From: Dysgonamonadaceae bacterium | GTDB lineage: Bacteria > Bacteroidota > Bacteroidia > Bacteroidales > Azobacteroidaceae | DNA: 64,000 nt | Direction of reading: 5' to 3' | Assembly (NCBI GenBank): GCA_031289145.1 | Contig: JAITQA010000063.1 | Span: 20,036-84,035, forward strand | Part shown: in pieces, positions 9,247 to 21,100 of the stretch | Position numbering within the stretch: the stretch's first letter is position 1 | Layout of the letters: each line of letters opens with the position of its first letter | The notes under the pieces: model-generated | Seen by the model: only the letters and a program-made list of their open reading frames with translations | Databases searched by the model: none | Told to the model about the DNA's origin: nothing | Program-made: the position numbers and the translations under genes

Positions 9247-10422
9247 TTAATCTACTAATTCCTCAAGATATCCTACCGCCGCATCTACACCGCCGCATTG
9301 AATAAAAGAATCTCTAACTGTTCCGGCATTTTCGGCATATATGCTATTATTCAAAATTTCATAAACGGCATCTCTAAGTTCCTTGGGTCTGAATCGATTG
9401 AATTTGAGCCGTATGCCAGCCCCTGTTTTCACCACGCTTTCGGCGACTTGAGACTGGTCGTAGGCAACCGGAATGGTAACCAATGGAATGCCATGCGATA
9501 GCGATTCGCTCACCGTATTTTGTCCTGCATGGCAGACAACTACTTGTAAAAAGGGAAGTATTTGCAGTTGAGGAATTCTTTTTTGAATAATGAAATTTGC
9601 CGGAATTTCATCAAACAGATCAGGATCGGATATGACAACCACCCCGATTTCTTCATTTTTGAAAGCTTCCATTACTTTCAGAAAGAAATTGATCTTTTCT
9701 TCGAAAATAAAAGTAGTTCCGATGCTTACCAATATTTTGGGAATATCTCCCCAAGCACGAAACCGATCCCAATCAAAGGTGTATTGATTGGGGCGAGCTT
9801 CCGTAACGGGACCTACAAACTTATACTGTTGCGAAAGTTTATGTTCTCCAAAAAACAAATCTGAAGTATAAACCAGTACAAACTCAGCATGTTCGTCTAA
9901 TCTATCGTCGAAAGGAACTCCGTTTCTTTGCTGAAAACTTATCACCTGATTATCTTCCCATTCATGAAGTTTCGGTAAGGCTTCAATCGTTCTGATAGAT
10001 GAAGGCGCTGTTACAGAAGCGACAAAAGGTATTTTCAAGCGATAGGAAGCAACTGCGCCGGCAAACATTTGCTGATCATATACAACAATATCCGGTTCAA
10101 AATCTTTCAAATAAGACACAATTCCTTCAAGCAAAAACTGGTTAAAAGGAATTAATACATCTTCGTAAAGTATTTTCAAACTTTCTATTCCCTGGATACT
10201 GATACCTACAGAATTTTTTGTCAATTCACTGAGATCATCTTCACTAAGATGGTGTTGAATAATAAGCGCTTTCGCCCCCTCCGGAAGCTTTTCTTTTATG
10301 CCGGGTGCTTCTACGCATATCCAACCTACAGTGTGCCCACGCTCCAATAATCTTCTACCGATAGATAAAGTCGGATTAATGTGCCCTTCCAAAGGAGGGA
10401 TTACAAATGCAAATTTCGCCAT
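9247..10422 (-). CDS. GT1-family glycosyltransferase (MGT/YjiC/CrtX-like)
   Basis: GT-B fold glycosyltransferase of 391 residues. The N-terminal FVIPPLEGHINPTLSIG segment holds the catalytic histidine of the family (about residue 14). The C-terminal nucleotide-sugar signature includes CHAGQNTVSESLSHGIPLV and ends in PVAYDQSQVAE. Relatives glycosylate hydrophobic aglycones such as macrolides and carotenoids using UDP- or dTDP-sugars. There is no membrane anchor. Placed 19 nt after the ACP gene and just before MATE, it probably glycosylates the finished chain before export. Sugar donor and acceptor are unknown. Confidence 0.92.
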   Translation of the reverse strand: MAKFAFVIPPLEGHINPTLSIGRRLLERGHTVGWICVEAPGIKEKLPEGAKALIIQHHLSEDDLSELTKNSVGISIQGIESLKILYEDVLIPFNQFLLEGIVSYLKDFEPDIVVYDQQMFAGAVASYRLKIPFVASVTAPSSIRTIEALPKLHEWEDNQVISFQQRNGVPFDDRLDEHAEFVLVYTSDLFFGEHKLSQQYKFVGPVTEARPNQYTFDWDRFRAWGDIPKILVSIGTTFIFEEKINFFLKVMEAFKNEEIGVVVISDPDLFDEIPANFIIQKRIPQLQILPFLQVVVCHAGQNTVSESLSHGIPLVTIPVAYDQSQVAESVVKTGAGIRLKFNRFRPKELRDAVYEILNNSIYAENAGTVRDSFIQCGGVDAAVGYLEELVD

Positions 10423-10441
10423 AAATATGCTCTTATTACAA

Positions 10442-10747
10442 TTATTTTACGTTTAATGAATCGTATATAAAATCAACAATCTGTGAAAAAGACAAATTGA
10501 GTAATTCCTCTAACTCTATGTTTGAAATCCAACTTGTGAAATCAACTGCTGTTCCGTATTGATCTCTTACCTTTTCGGCAAAAGCCACAATTTCAATACT
10601 GTCCATTTCCAAATCTTTTGTAAGAATACTTTCTTTTGTAACATTTAATTCTTCCATGACATCGCTTCCAATAATTTCCGTCACAAATTGGAGCAGTTGT
10701 TCATAAATTACTTCTTTCCCTTTTTCTGAATTTAAATTTGCGTCCAT
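10442..10747 (-). CDS. Stand-alone acyl carrier protein
   Basis: Acyl carrier protein of 101 residues. The phosphopantetheine attachment serine is S50 in LEMDSIEIV. It differs clearly from the two ACP domains inside the 2377-residue synthase (LSIDSIKRM), so it probably has a distinct role such as starter loading or chain hand-off. Its start overlaps the end of the upstream synthase gene by 16 nt, which supports coupled translation. The C-terminal PPTase domain of that synthase is the obvious activating enzyme. Confidence 0.93.
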   Translation of the reverse strand: MDANLNSEKGKEVIYEQLLQFVTEIIGSDVMEELNVTKESILTKDLEMDSIEIVAFAEKVRDQYGTAVDFTSWISNIELEELLNLSFSQIVDFIYDSLNVK

Positions 10748-13700
10748 CCTATTATATAATTTTTTTTGTGAATAATTGTTTGAATAATTGTATCTTTAAT
10801 TTGCAAATTATCGCCATCAATCGAAGTGATTTCAAATTGTTTCGGATTGCCTTGAAGGCCGGTTCCGATCATTTTTGCATACGCTTCTTTGGCGACCCAG
10901 AATCGGGTACTCCATTCAACCTGATCTCTATCTTCCAACAAAGATAATTCTTTTTTAGTAAATGACAAATCCATAAACTCTTTACCCCTTGGTTCTATTG
11001 TTTCAATATCTATTCCGACCGGTTTATCCGAAGCAATAGCGACAGCCTCTGTTCCTTTATGCGCCAACGAAATTTCAATATTTTCAAATGGCGCTCCGGT
11101 AAGTCGCGGTTTTCCATTCTCGTCACTGCGGACTGAAATTTCTAACGGATATACGAACTTGGACTGATTTTCACGATCGGCATAAAATTTCCGGACCGCA
11201 TCTTTCAATGCAATACGACTAATCAGGAACTCCCGCGCTTTATTCGGATACATTCCGTTATACAGCTTTTTCTCTTCCAAATTGAGGAATCTTTTGTATA
11301 AGAACATCCAATTTGAAGATTTTTCAAAAACATTGTAATAATGAAATACATTGGGCGCCAATTCTTTTGCCAGAATATTTGTTTCAGGTTTCCTTGTAAC
11401 ATTTGTAACATCAACTTGAAATTCAAACCGGAGGTTATGAAAACCACTGGCGACGCACCATACTTTTCCGTCTCGCCGAATCACCATATCACCGACAATT
11501 TCGTTGTCATTGACGTCTTTCAAGAGAAGTGTGTAATCGAATATTCCCGACTGGTCGTTGATGTCGTCAAAAAATTGAATTTCATCTACACTGAGCGGAA
11601 AACTAACGCCTCCATTTACAGTCTCTTCATGCATGAGATATAATCCGAGTAATGAGCCGAGATTGTCCAACAACGAACCCTTTCCTTCGGTTTTTTGGAT
11701 GAGCGCCCGAAGCCCTTTATCGGTCATAGTAAGAATTTTTATCAATGATTGATATTTTTCTCCATGAAACAGATAATCTCTGTACACTGCTTCTTTAGAA
11801 GGAATTTCATTTACATTATTTCCACCTAAATCAATCTCTCTCAAATATTTTTCCGGTACCGGTGGAAAAGAATCCCCAAAAATAACATCACAGGATGCGT
11901 GATTTGGAATAGATACCGCGATCGTATCTTCAGAATTCCACATACTTTCGATGATTGATTTAAAGGGTTTTTCCGTCTGTATCCATTTCAAAGTCACAAC
12001 TTTTTTCAATCGGAGGACTTTTTTACCCGGCTGCAAACTTTGTGCATAATCGCTCAACAATTCAAGCGTCATTGCCATAGGCAATACCGGATCTAAATCT
12101 TCCACTACCGGCCAACCTTTTTTTTGTTTTGTGACACTATGGTCTATCAGGAAAGGGTATTTATCCAAGGTGACAACCAGCTCTGTCCGAGAACTTGTTC
12201 CTGTTCTTCCTGTTTTGCTTTCCGATGAAGGAACAGGCGCAATTATGCGCTCGTTTTCCGTTTCGGGAGTCGTAGCTGATGGACCGGTTTCCTGAGTTGG
12301 ATGATGAGATGCCTTATACCATTTCAACATTTCTTCTTGTACCAAAGTAATGCCTCTCAAATTATCATTTACAATTCTCAGTACCGGATCATCGATTGTC
12401 TCATTTGAAAAAACAGGCGCTTGCGTAAAAGAAGCGCTTATTTTATTATATGTTTCAATATATGCTTCATCATACCGTTTTTTTATAAATGCATCCAGCA
12501 TGGGATATTCCGTTAAATTAATTGAATTCTGCAATACAATTTCCTGTCCTTTTTTGGCCGGTTTTTTCACGGAAGTTTCTTTAATTCCCAAAAAGTCTTT
12601 ATCAATCGTTTTCCCTTCGATAAACAATAATGACAGCAGTCGCCGGAATTGTTCTATTCCGGTTTTATTCGGAGAAAGCGTCCCTATCGCACTAAAATCC
12701 TTACCGACCAATGTGTTCTCCACAAATCCAAGCAAGTTTCCGGCTCCTATCTGTATAAAAACTTTGACACTTTCCTGATCGTATAGCTTTTCGACTAATT
12801 CCCGAAACCGGACGGTGGATGTATAATGGCGAACGGATAAATCACGAAAACTCTCTTCGTCCGACGGATATTCGTCCAAAGAAGTAGCCGACCATACAGG
12901 GACAGCCGCTTCCTTCAACTTTATAAAATCGCCCATATATTTGAGCCACCAAATCTTTTCCGGCACCAATGGCGTATGTGATGCGGATTGAAAGGGTAAT
13001 ACCTGATAATAGATACGTTCTTCTTTCAGTCTTTCCGTTAATTGATCAGCCGCTTCTTTTGTCCCGGCCATCAGTATTTGGTTCGGACAATTGTCATTGG
13101 CCAAGTAAAGATCCGGAATATTTTCGCTCCATGATTTTATTTTGTCGTATCCGCATCCGACTGCGATATAGGGTACTTCTATGGGTAGAAGTTGAGCTGG
13201 GTTATACGTTTTTATACATTTTTCAACAGAATCGTTATCAACAAGACCCGACGCACTCAGTGCATGCCATTCTCCGATACTGTGACCCATATAAATATTC
13301 GGAATTATTCCGAGTTTCTTTAAAGCCGAATCAATCAGGAGAGATTTGTAATAAAGATCAATAGACCGCCACACCAGTTGCTCATCTCCGGTATCCGCTT
13401 CTAATTGTTTGAGCGGAAGATTAAAATAATCGGAAATGGTTTGCGTTTCACTATTTACATCAAGATCAAATCCGGGAAACATAAACACAAACTTTTCTCC
13501 ATGAGCAAGCAATGGTTTATTGGAGAACCAAATATCCAATCGTCCTTTCCATGGTTTGTCTTTATCGACCAATTTTTTTGCTTTCTCTATCCTGTCTTGC
13601 GTCGGATTGAAAACAATTAACCGATAATCTCCGGGCGATAAAGAATAGTCTCCCCTGTCTAATTTGTCTATCAGTTCTTTTTTAGAAGCGGCAGACAAGG

Positions 13701-15135
13701 CGATCAAAGGATCGTTGGCTACCTGTGTTTGGGAAACCGGATGAACAGTTTTCCCCTCGAATGCTTCCAGAATTATGTGTGAATTTATACCGCCGAAACC
13801 GAAAGCGTTAACACCCGCTATCAAAGGATATTTACCCGGATCCCAATCAATTAATTGTTGCGCCGGAAAAAAACGGGATTCGAATACATCTTTCATCGGA
13901 TTCTCACAGTGTAATGTAGGCGGAATTTTTTTATGGTATAATGCCAGTACGGTTTTTATCAAACCGGCGATTCCTGCCGCCATCATGAGGTGTCCAATGT
14001 TGGATTTTACCGAGCCCAACCAAACCCTATTCTCGGATTTATCCCCGAAAAAACGGGTCAGACTGGCTATTTCCGTTCTATCCCCTACTTGCGTGGCTGT
14101 TCCGTGGGCTTCTATATAGCCTAATTTTCTCGTATCCATTCCGGCGTTTTCCCAAGCCATTTTCATAACCTGACATTGTCCCAGTATGTTCGGAGCCATA
14201 ATGCTTACCCCACTGCCATCACTACAAACGCTGCCTCCTTTTATGACCGCATAAATCCTGTCCTTATCCGCAATGGCTCTTTTTAGCTTTTTCAGGACTA
14301 TAATTCCGGCGCCTTCGCCAATAAGCATACCATCGGCTTCGGCGCTGAACGGTGCAATCTGTTGCCTGTGTGAGGCCGCTCCGAGTAAGTTGAATAAACT
14401 CCAAAAAGGTGGATTCTGATTGAAATTCAAACCTCCGGTTAATGCGATATCGCATTGACCACTAAGTAAGAGCTGAATAGAATTAATAACGGCGATATGG
14501 GCGCTGGCACACGCTGCATCGATCATATAAGCAGGTCCCTTCATATCGTATTTATTCGAAACAAGCGCCGCCACCAGACTTGGCATGGAACCGGAAGCGG
14601 TATCTGCTTGAATACGGCCGGCGATTATTCGATGAAAATCCTTTTTCAACTGAGCCAACTCTTCTTCAGACGTATGCGGAAACATTTGTTGCATAATCCT
14701 GTTTACCATGACACCTGTATAAAGAGCAGAAGACAACTTGACCCCTGCAATTCCGGAACTGCCTTTTCCTAAGATAAATGAACAGTTTTTTATGGAGGTA
14801 TTTTTTTCATAAATACCGGCGTCTTCCAAGGCTTCTTCGACCATACTCAACGCAATAAATTGCTCAGGATCTAATCCTTCTGCGGCAATCGGAAGTATCC
14901 CATACCGAGCCGGATCTACCTTTCGGAGAGAGACAAATCCTCCTTTCCGGAAATAAAATTTGTCGAAACTGGACTTTTCATTTTCTTTTGCAAAAAAGGC
15001 CGAACTTATCCTGTTGTCCGGAACTTCAGTTATTGAATCGACTCCATTGCTCAAGTTATTCCAAAATTGATTTACGTTGTCTGCGCCGGGAAGGTAACAT
15101 GAAATTCCTATAATGGCTATATCATTATCTTTCAT
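10732..15135 (-). CDS. Polyketide/secondary-lipid synthase subunit: KS-AT-DH-PPTase
   Basis: A 1467-residue multidomain protein. The ketosynthase spans about 3-457, with Cys209 in DAACASA, His344 in EAHGTAT and His382 in NIGH, so the triad is intact. An acyltransferase-like domain (about 545-840) keeps GHSIGE (Ser619) but lacks the normal GQGSQ motif and has SASH in place of AFH. A hot-dog/PS-DH dehydratase region spans about 985-1240, with His999 and Asp1157 as candidate catalytic residues. A Sfp-type phosphopantetheinyl transferase spans 1300-1467 (GIDIE, WVAKEAYAK). There is no internal ACP; the next gene encodes one. It overlaps the preceding synthase gene by 11 nt. A C-terminal DH plus PPTase is reminiscent of enediyne and some PUFA-type synthases. 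Confidence 0.92.
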   Translation of the reverse strand: MKDNDIAIIGISCYLPGADNVNQFWNNLSNGVDSITEVPDNRISSAFFAKENEKSSFDKFYFRKGGFVSLRKVDPARYGILPIAAEGLDPEQFIALSMVEEALEDAGIYEKNTSIKNCSFILGKGSSGIAGVKLSSALYTGVMVNRIMQQMFPHTSEEELAQLKKDFHRIIAGRIQADTASGSMPSLVAALVSNKYDMKGPAYMIDAACASAHIAVINSIQLLLSGQCDIALTGGLNFNQNPPFWSLFNLLGAASHRQQIAPFSAEADGMLIGEGAGIIVLKKLKRAIADKDRIYAVIKGGSVCSDGSGVSIMAPNILGQCQVMKMAWENAGMDTRKLGYIEAHGTATQVGDRTEIASLTRFFGDKSENRVWLGSVKSNIGHLMMAAGIAGLIKTVLALYHKKIPPTLHCENPMKDVFESRFFPAQQLIDWDPGKYPLIAGVNAFGFGGINSHIILEAFEGKTVHPVSQTQVANDPLIALSAASKKELIDKLDRGDYSLSPGDYRLIVFNPTQDRIEKAKKLVDKDKPWKGRLDIWFSNKPLLAHGEKFVFMFPGFDLDVNSETQTISDYFNLPLKQLEADTGDEQLVWRSIDLYYKSLLIDSALKKLGIIPNIYMGHSIGEWHALSASGLVDNDSVEKCIKTYNPAQLLPIEVPYIAVGCGYDKIKSWSENIPDLYLANDNCPNQILMAGTKEAADQLTERLKEERIYYQVLPFQSASHTPLVPEKIWWLKYMGDFIKLKEAAVPVWSATSLDEYPSDEESFRDLSVRHYTSTVRFRELVEKLYDQESVKVFIQIGAGNLLGFVENTLVGKDFSAIGTLSPNKTGIEQFRRLLSLLFIEGKTIDKDFLGIKETSVKKPAKKGQEIVLQNSINLTEYPMLDAFIKKRYDEAYIETYNKISASFTQAPVFSNETIDDPVLRIVNDNLRGITLVQEEMLKWYKASHHPTQETGPSATTPETENERIIAPVPSSESKTGRTGTSSRTELVVTLDKYPFLIDHSVTKQKKGWPVVEDLDPVLPMAMTLELLSDYAQSLQPGKKVLRLKKVVTLKWIQTEKPFKSIIESMWNSEDTIAVSIPNHASCDVIFGDSFPPVPEKYLREIDLGGNNVNEIPSKEAVYRDYLFHGEKYQSLIKILTMTDKGLRALIQKTEGKGSLLDNLGSLLGLYLMHEETVNGGVSFPLSVDEIQFFDDINDQSGIFDYTLLLKDVNDNEIVGDMVIRRDGKVWCVASGFHNLRFEFQVDVTNVTRKPETNILAKELAPNVFHYYNVFEKSSNWMFLYKRFLNLEEKKLYNGMYPNKAREFLISRIALKDAVRKFYADRENQSKFVYPLEISVRSDENGKPRLTGAPFENIEISLAHKGTEAVAIASDKPVGIDIETIEPRGKEFMDLSFTKKELSLLEDRDQVEWSTRFWVAKEAYAKMIGTGLQGNPKQFEITSIDGDNLQIKDTIIQTIIHKKNYIIGWTQI

Positions 15136-18100
15136 TATCTATTTGTATCAATTTCAAAAAGTTTTCTACTTCATCCTTCCTTCCCATCACTGAAATTCGA
15201 GATTCATTTCCAAATTTAAGCTCATTTGCAAACAAGGCGCCCCCTTCTTTCAAAGGAATCATTGATACGCCTTTTTTGGTAAATTCGGCTTCTAACATTG
15301 ACGACACCATTCCGGCGCCTTTCCAAGGCCCCCAGTTGAACGATACGGTTCTTAAATTCGGACTGAGAACGGGTAAAGCGGTTGCCGCCAGATCAAATAC
15401 GCTGTTTGCAGCCGCATAATCTCCCTGCCCTACACTTCCGTATGCAGAAGCGACGCTGCTAAAGAGTACAAGCAATTTCAAATCATCCTGAAGTTCATCC
15501 AATATGACGTGCAAAGGATTGCGTTTCGTATTATATACCTTTTCGAAAGATTCCCATGTTTTATCTGCAAAGAATTTATCGTGTAATATTCCTGCGGCAT
15601 GAATGACGGCGTCTATTTTTCCATATTCCGCACGGATTTGTTGCAGGAAGTTTTTGAAAACTTCCGTATCGGATACATCCAAAGACTGATACGTTACCGT
15701 TGCGCCTGATTGCTCAATTTTCTTGATGGCTTCCGAGATTTGATTGGATTTGAAAATTGTCCGGATTTTCTTTTCAATTTCTGTCGGAACTTTCATTTGT
15801 TCATTTGCAATCAAATGCTTCCGAATATCCGCCTGCGTTTTTAATGTAGCGTAAACCCCGCTTTCGTCCGGTAATATATTCGAACGTCCCACCAAAATAT
15901 ACCGGCACGGATAATCCGTCGAAAGTTGATAAACGAGTTCGGGAGAGATGCCTTGCGCTCCGCCCAGTACAACGACAACAGAGTCCTTGTCCAAAGCCAA
16001 TGTCGGCGTTTCGTTCTTGTCGATATCTTCCATTTTGATCTCATTTCTGAATCTTTCTTTTCCCTTATAGATTATCTCCGGAAATAATTCGTCCACGGTA
16101 AGTTCATCCAAAACAATCTGTGGAAGTGTCTGCGCATCAAAAAGCGAATACGAAATAACCGTTCGGAAATTCACTTTCGGGTATTCGAATTTTAGACTTT
16201 TAACTAAGCCGGCAAATCCTTGAATATTTTTCAGTTGTCCCAAATCTTTATTTTCCGCTATGTCGCCGATTACATCGCTGAAAGTAAATATCCATTCAAA
16301 TTGTTTGACGTCCTTTTGTTTGATCAAATTGAAAAAGTCTTGCATGGTATATTTATTAGGCGATTTAACCGAGTTCAGCAAAATCAGTCCGTCGAACGAA
16401 GTTATCGGGTCCGAAGCTGTAATGATGCTGACCGAAGCGCCTTGACTTTCTAAAAGCGTCTTGATCTTCGTAGCAAATGGTTTTCTTCCTCCATCTTTGG
16501 TTATGGCGAAACGCTTTCCTGCGATCGAAATTTTTTCCTGACTCAGCGGGTGCGCTTGCAATTCAAACAAAATTCTGGATAAATCAGCCAGTTGTTTATT
16601 TTCTTCTGTTGCCACGGTTTCCTTTTGCTGTTCTTCTTCTACAGCGGCGGCCTCGCCCGTTTCGGAATGAAGCAGTTCGTCGAGCCAGGCAATCAATTCA
16701 TTCAGCGTTTTGAGAGACGCCATCTTCATAAAGGTCTCTTCCGAATTTTCAAATTCACCGGACAAATGCAGTTTATCTTTCAATTCTCCGACAATCTCCA
16801 TTCGTTTGATCGAATCAATGCTTAAATCAGCCTCAAGATCCATGTCTAAGCCGAGCATATCTATCGGATAACCGGTTTTTTCGCTGACGACTTCCAGTAA
16901 AATGACTTTGATTTCTTCTATTGTTAAAGACAATTGTGCGGATTCCGTACCTGTCGGCGCATCGCCTGTTTGAACTTGCGATGCATCGGAAACGACGGCA
17001 GGAGTTGCAACAACCATGCTTTCTCTTAGCTCTCCAATCCATGCGGTCAATTCATTCAATGTTTTGATGGAAGCCATTTTCATGAAAGTTTCTTCAGAAT
17101 TTTCGAAGTCTCCCGACAATTGCATTTTATCTTTCAGTTCTCCTACAATTTCCATCCGTTTGATGGAGTCGATACTTAAATCGGCTTCCAAATCCATGTC
17201 CAATCCGAGCATGTCTATCGGATAACCGGTTTTTTCACTGACGACTTCCAACAATATATTCCGGATTTGTTCGGTTGAAAGTACATCGGAAGGTTTATTT
17301 TCCGGAACTTGTACCGGAACTTGTTCCTTGATTTGATTTGGTTTTGCTTGGACATCCCGACTTGGCTCCTCAACGGTTTGGTATTCAACTTTACGGGGAC
17401 GGAATTCCTGCGGATTCTGTCCGAAATATCCCAGCAGAACATCCCGTTGGTTTTGAATAAGCGATTTAACGCCATCCAAATATTCCAGCATAATCTTCTC
17501 CGAACTATCGGCAGCATTTGTGTTCAAGACTTGCGGCAAATTAGCATTACTCCCGCTGAGCCGGATAGGTTCGGCAAAAGGCAATGCCCCATCACGCGGA
17601 AGTTTCCCTTCGTTCGGATAAGAATATTGGCCGTTTACACGCCAAACGGTTTTACTTTTGGCGTATTTTTCAACCTGGGCGATGTCGATTGTGGAAGTCT
17701 CTCTGTCAACAAACAATTTTTGGACGTCGAAATATTTGCCTGTCGCCAAATACTGAGCCAAAGCGTTTAACAAGAAACTTAGGCCTTCTTTTTCCTTTGC
17801 CTCCGTCTGAATTGTTACAATTTCGCTTCCCAAGGTATCCTGAACCAAACCGTTCAGCACATTTCCAGGGCCTGTTTCAATGAAGATACGGGCGCCTTCC
17901 GCATACATGTTTTGCACTTCTTTACTAAATAAGACAGGCTTTATCAGATGTTCTGTTAATCGTTCCCTGATGCCGACGGCATTTTTCGGATACAATTCAG
18001 CGGTCGTATTGGACCATACGGGAATTGTTGTCCGATGAAATGAAACATTTTTCAAAACTTCGGCATACAAATCTTTTGATTGTGCAAGCAATGGCGAATG

Positions 18101-21100
18101 GAAAGCGCAAGCAACATTAATTTCTTTGAAAGCAATATTTTGTGCTGTCAATTTCTCCATAAATGCAGTCAGACCGGGCGTTGTTCCCGCCAAAACGGTT
18201 TGTTTTGTGGAATTGAAATTAACCGCCCATACTTCCGTTTCGTCCTGGAGCAATTCATTTAATTTTTCTTCGGGAATGGCCACGGCCAGCATTTTACCCT
18301 TATCATCTTCGATCGCGCCCAAAATAGATTCTGCTCTTTTCCGGCTCAAGGCAACCAATTTTTCCGGCTTAAATGCGCCTGCAAAACAAAGTGCGGGCAA
18401 TTCCCCATAACTGTGTCCGGCAACCAGATCCGGTTCAATACCTAAGAAGCGTAAATAGGATGCAATGGCGTAATCAACAATACCGAGCAAGGGTTGAGAG
18501 TTTCTGGTATCGGTTATTGCTTCATTCAATGCTTTCTGACTGCCGATGTCAAAAACGGCAGATGGAAATATAATTTTTTCATATTCGCTGTTTTGAGATA
18601 ATAAACTTCTCATTTTGGGAAAAGCGACAAAAAGATCCCGGGCCATATTGACCCTTTGACTTCCCTGTCCCGAAAACAGGAAGGCGACTTTGCCATCTAT
18701 GGCTTTTCTGTAATAGATATTCTGACCGTCTTTGCCGGACAAAACAATTTCTATTTTTGAAAGCAAATCCTCCGCATCGGAAGCCACAACGGAAACCTGA
18801 ACTACCTTGTCGGTTGCGGAAGCCAGGGTAAACGCGATATTTTTCAGTGGAATATCTGCGTTGACGGTCAACAACGATTTGACTTGGCCGACTTGCTGTT
18901 TGGCCTCTTCAAGCGTATCTCCCCTGAAGACAAACAATTCGGATGGCCATGTTTTCAGTATGGTTGTGAACGGAACTTCCGGTTTGTAATTTTCGATGAC
19001 GGCATGGAAGTTCGCACCACCGAATCCGAAAGCGCTGATTCCCGAAATTCTTCTTGCTTTTGTCCATATACCGGGTCGTGTATTGAAAACGAAAGGACTT
19101 GTTTTGCTATTGTAATTATCAAGCGGATTTTCGAGGTGAATAGTCGGGGGAATAACACCGTAATATACGGATAAGGTTGCCCGGATAAGGCCGGAAATAC
19201 CTGCTGCGCATTTTGTATGCCCGATTTGTGATTTTACGGTTCCGATACTTGTCTGACCTACAAGAGCGCCTGCTTCCAATAATACTTTCGTCGAAGAACT
19301 TATCTCTGTTTTATCTCCGACAACAGTACCCGTACCGTGCGCTTCAATGAGTCCGACTTCGGAAGGAGAAATCCCGGCTGATTGATAGGCTTTTTCCATC
19401 GCCGTGATTTGTCCGCCTGCGGTTGGCGCCGTCAAACTCATGCCTTTTCCGTCGCTGCTACCGCCAACGCCTTTAATGACGGCATAAATCTTGTCGCCGT
19501 CGCGTTCGGCGTCTTCTAATCTTTTCAATATCGCAACACCAACACCTTCTCCCATGGTCATACCATCGGCGCCGGCATCGAAAGAACCGCAATATCCTTT
19601 TCGCGACAGGGCGTGAGTGGAAGAAAACATCATATAGTCGTTCAGGTTGTTGTGGAAATCATCTCCTCCGAGAACAACCATATCCGCTTCGTAGGAAGAT
19701 AATTCCTGACAAGCTGCACTTAATGCGGTGAGTGAGGATGCACAAGCCGCATTGATGGAATAATTACGTCCCTTCAAATTGAGCCGGTTGCTGATGCGAC
19801 CGGGAGTTATGTTGGATAGCAAACCGGCAAAAGTGTCGGTGGTCAGTCGAGGAAGCCGCTCTTTCAGCTCGTCGGGTAATTCGCCGAATATTTGCCTGTA
19901 AGTTGACCGAAATCCGACTCTTGCTGCCAAATCCGTTAAACCTTCACTTCCGAAAATAACCGAAACATTTTCCGATACATCAGGTGAAATATCCGAATAA
20001 CCGGCGTCTTTCAAAGCCCGTTTGGCAATCATCAAACTTAATAATTGCGTTGTTTCGACCGAAGTCAACGATTGGGGCGTCATTCCGAACTCCATGGGGT
20101 CGAAATCCACCGTGGGAACAAATCCGCCTGTCTTGCAGGAGATAAAATCACTGTCCGTACTGTCCGGTTTATAAAAGAGGCTTTTATTCAGCCGGATGTC
20201 CGGAATTTCTTCGATACAGTCTTTGGCCAGAAAAATATTCGTCCAAAATTCTTCGATATTTTTTGCTTTCGGGAAAATACAATCCATCCCGATAATGGCG
20301 ATGTCAGCAGGTCGAGACAGGAATGCCGGAAGTTGAATGTCCGGAAGTTCTGAAATGAGTGTATTGTTATCTTCAATGACGGATTTGTGAAGATTTTCAA
20401 TCGTTGTTGTTTTGTTGGTAAGCAGCGTAACTTCACCGGTAAGGAATAAACCCTTTTCCCTTTGTTCTTTCAAGGTCAGTTTCGCCCATCCGTTGTCTTT
20501 GAATTCTTTTCCTTTGGCAGCAATCCTTGTACGGCCGATAATCAAATCTTCCAGATACATGCCCAATTCAGGAGAACCGGCTCCCTCCTCGACCTTTTTT
20601 TTCTTTTCCCGAAGGAACAACTCGGTAAAGGGGGTTTTCACAGCGCGGGAAACCATACCCGGACTTGATTCGAGCAAAACCATCTCTTGGGTTTTAACAA
20701 CAAGATTTTGATATTCGGGAGTTATGGCCCCTGTTTTGACGATCTCTTCGGTATACAGGTAGGAAGTTCCCATCCAGATACCGACTTTTGTGCCCTGTGC
20801 CGCCAAACTTGCCGCCATGACAGAAATGAATGCGGATGACAAAGCATCGTGAATGCCGCCGGCAAAAAAGACGCTGAAATGACTCAGGTCTTCTTCCTGA
20901 AGTAATCTGAAAATCTGTTTTTCCCAAAGAACAAGGCTTCCCAAGGGGCCTATATGCCCGCCACTCTCTCTTCCTTCAAAAACAAAATCTTTAGCGCCTT
21001 CTTTAATATAGAGATCCAGTAAAGAGGATGACGGAACATGTATAAATGTTTTGATTCCAACGTCTTCAAAAGGCTTGGCAAGCGAAGGACGACCTCCTGC

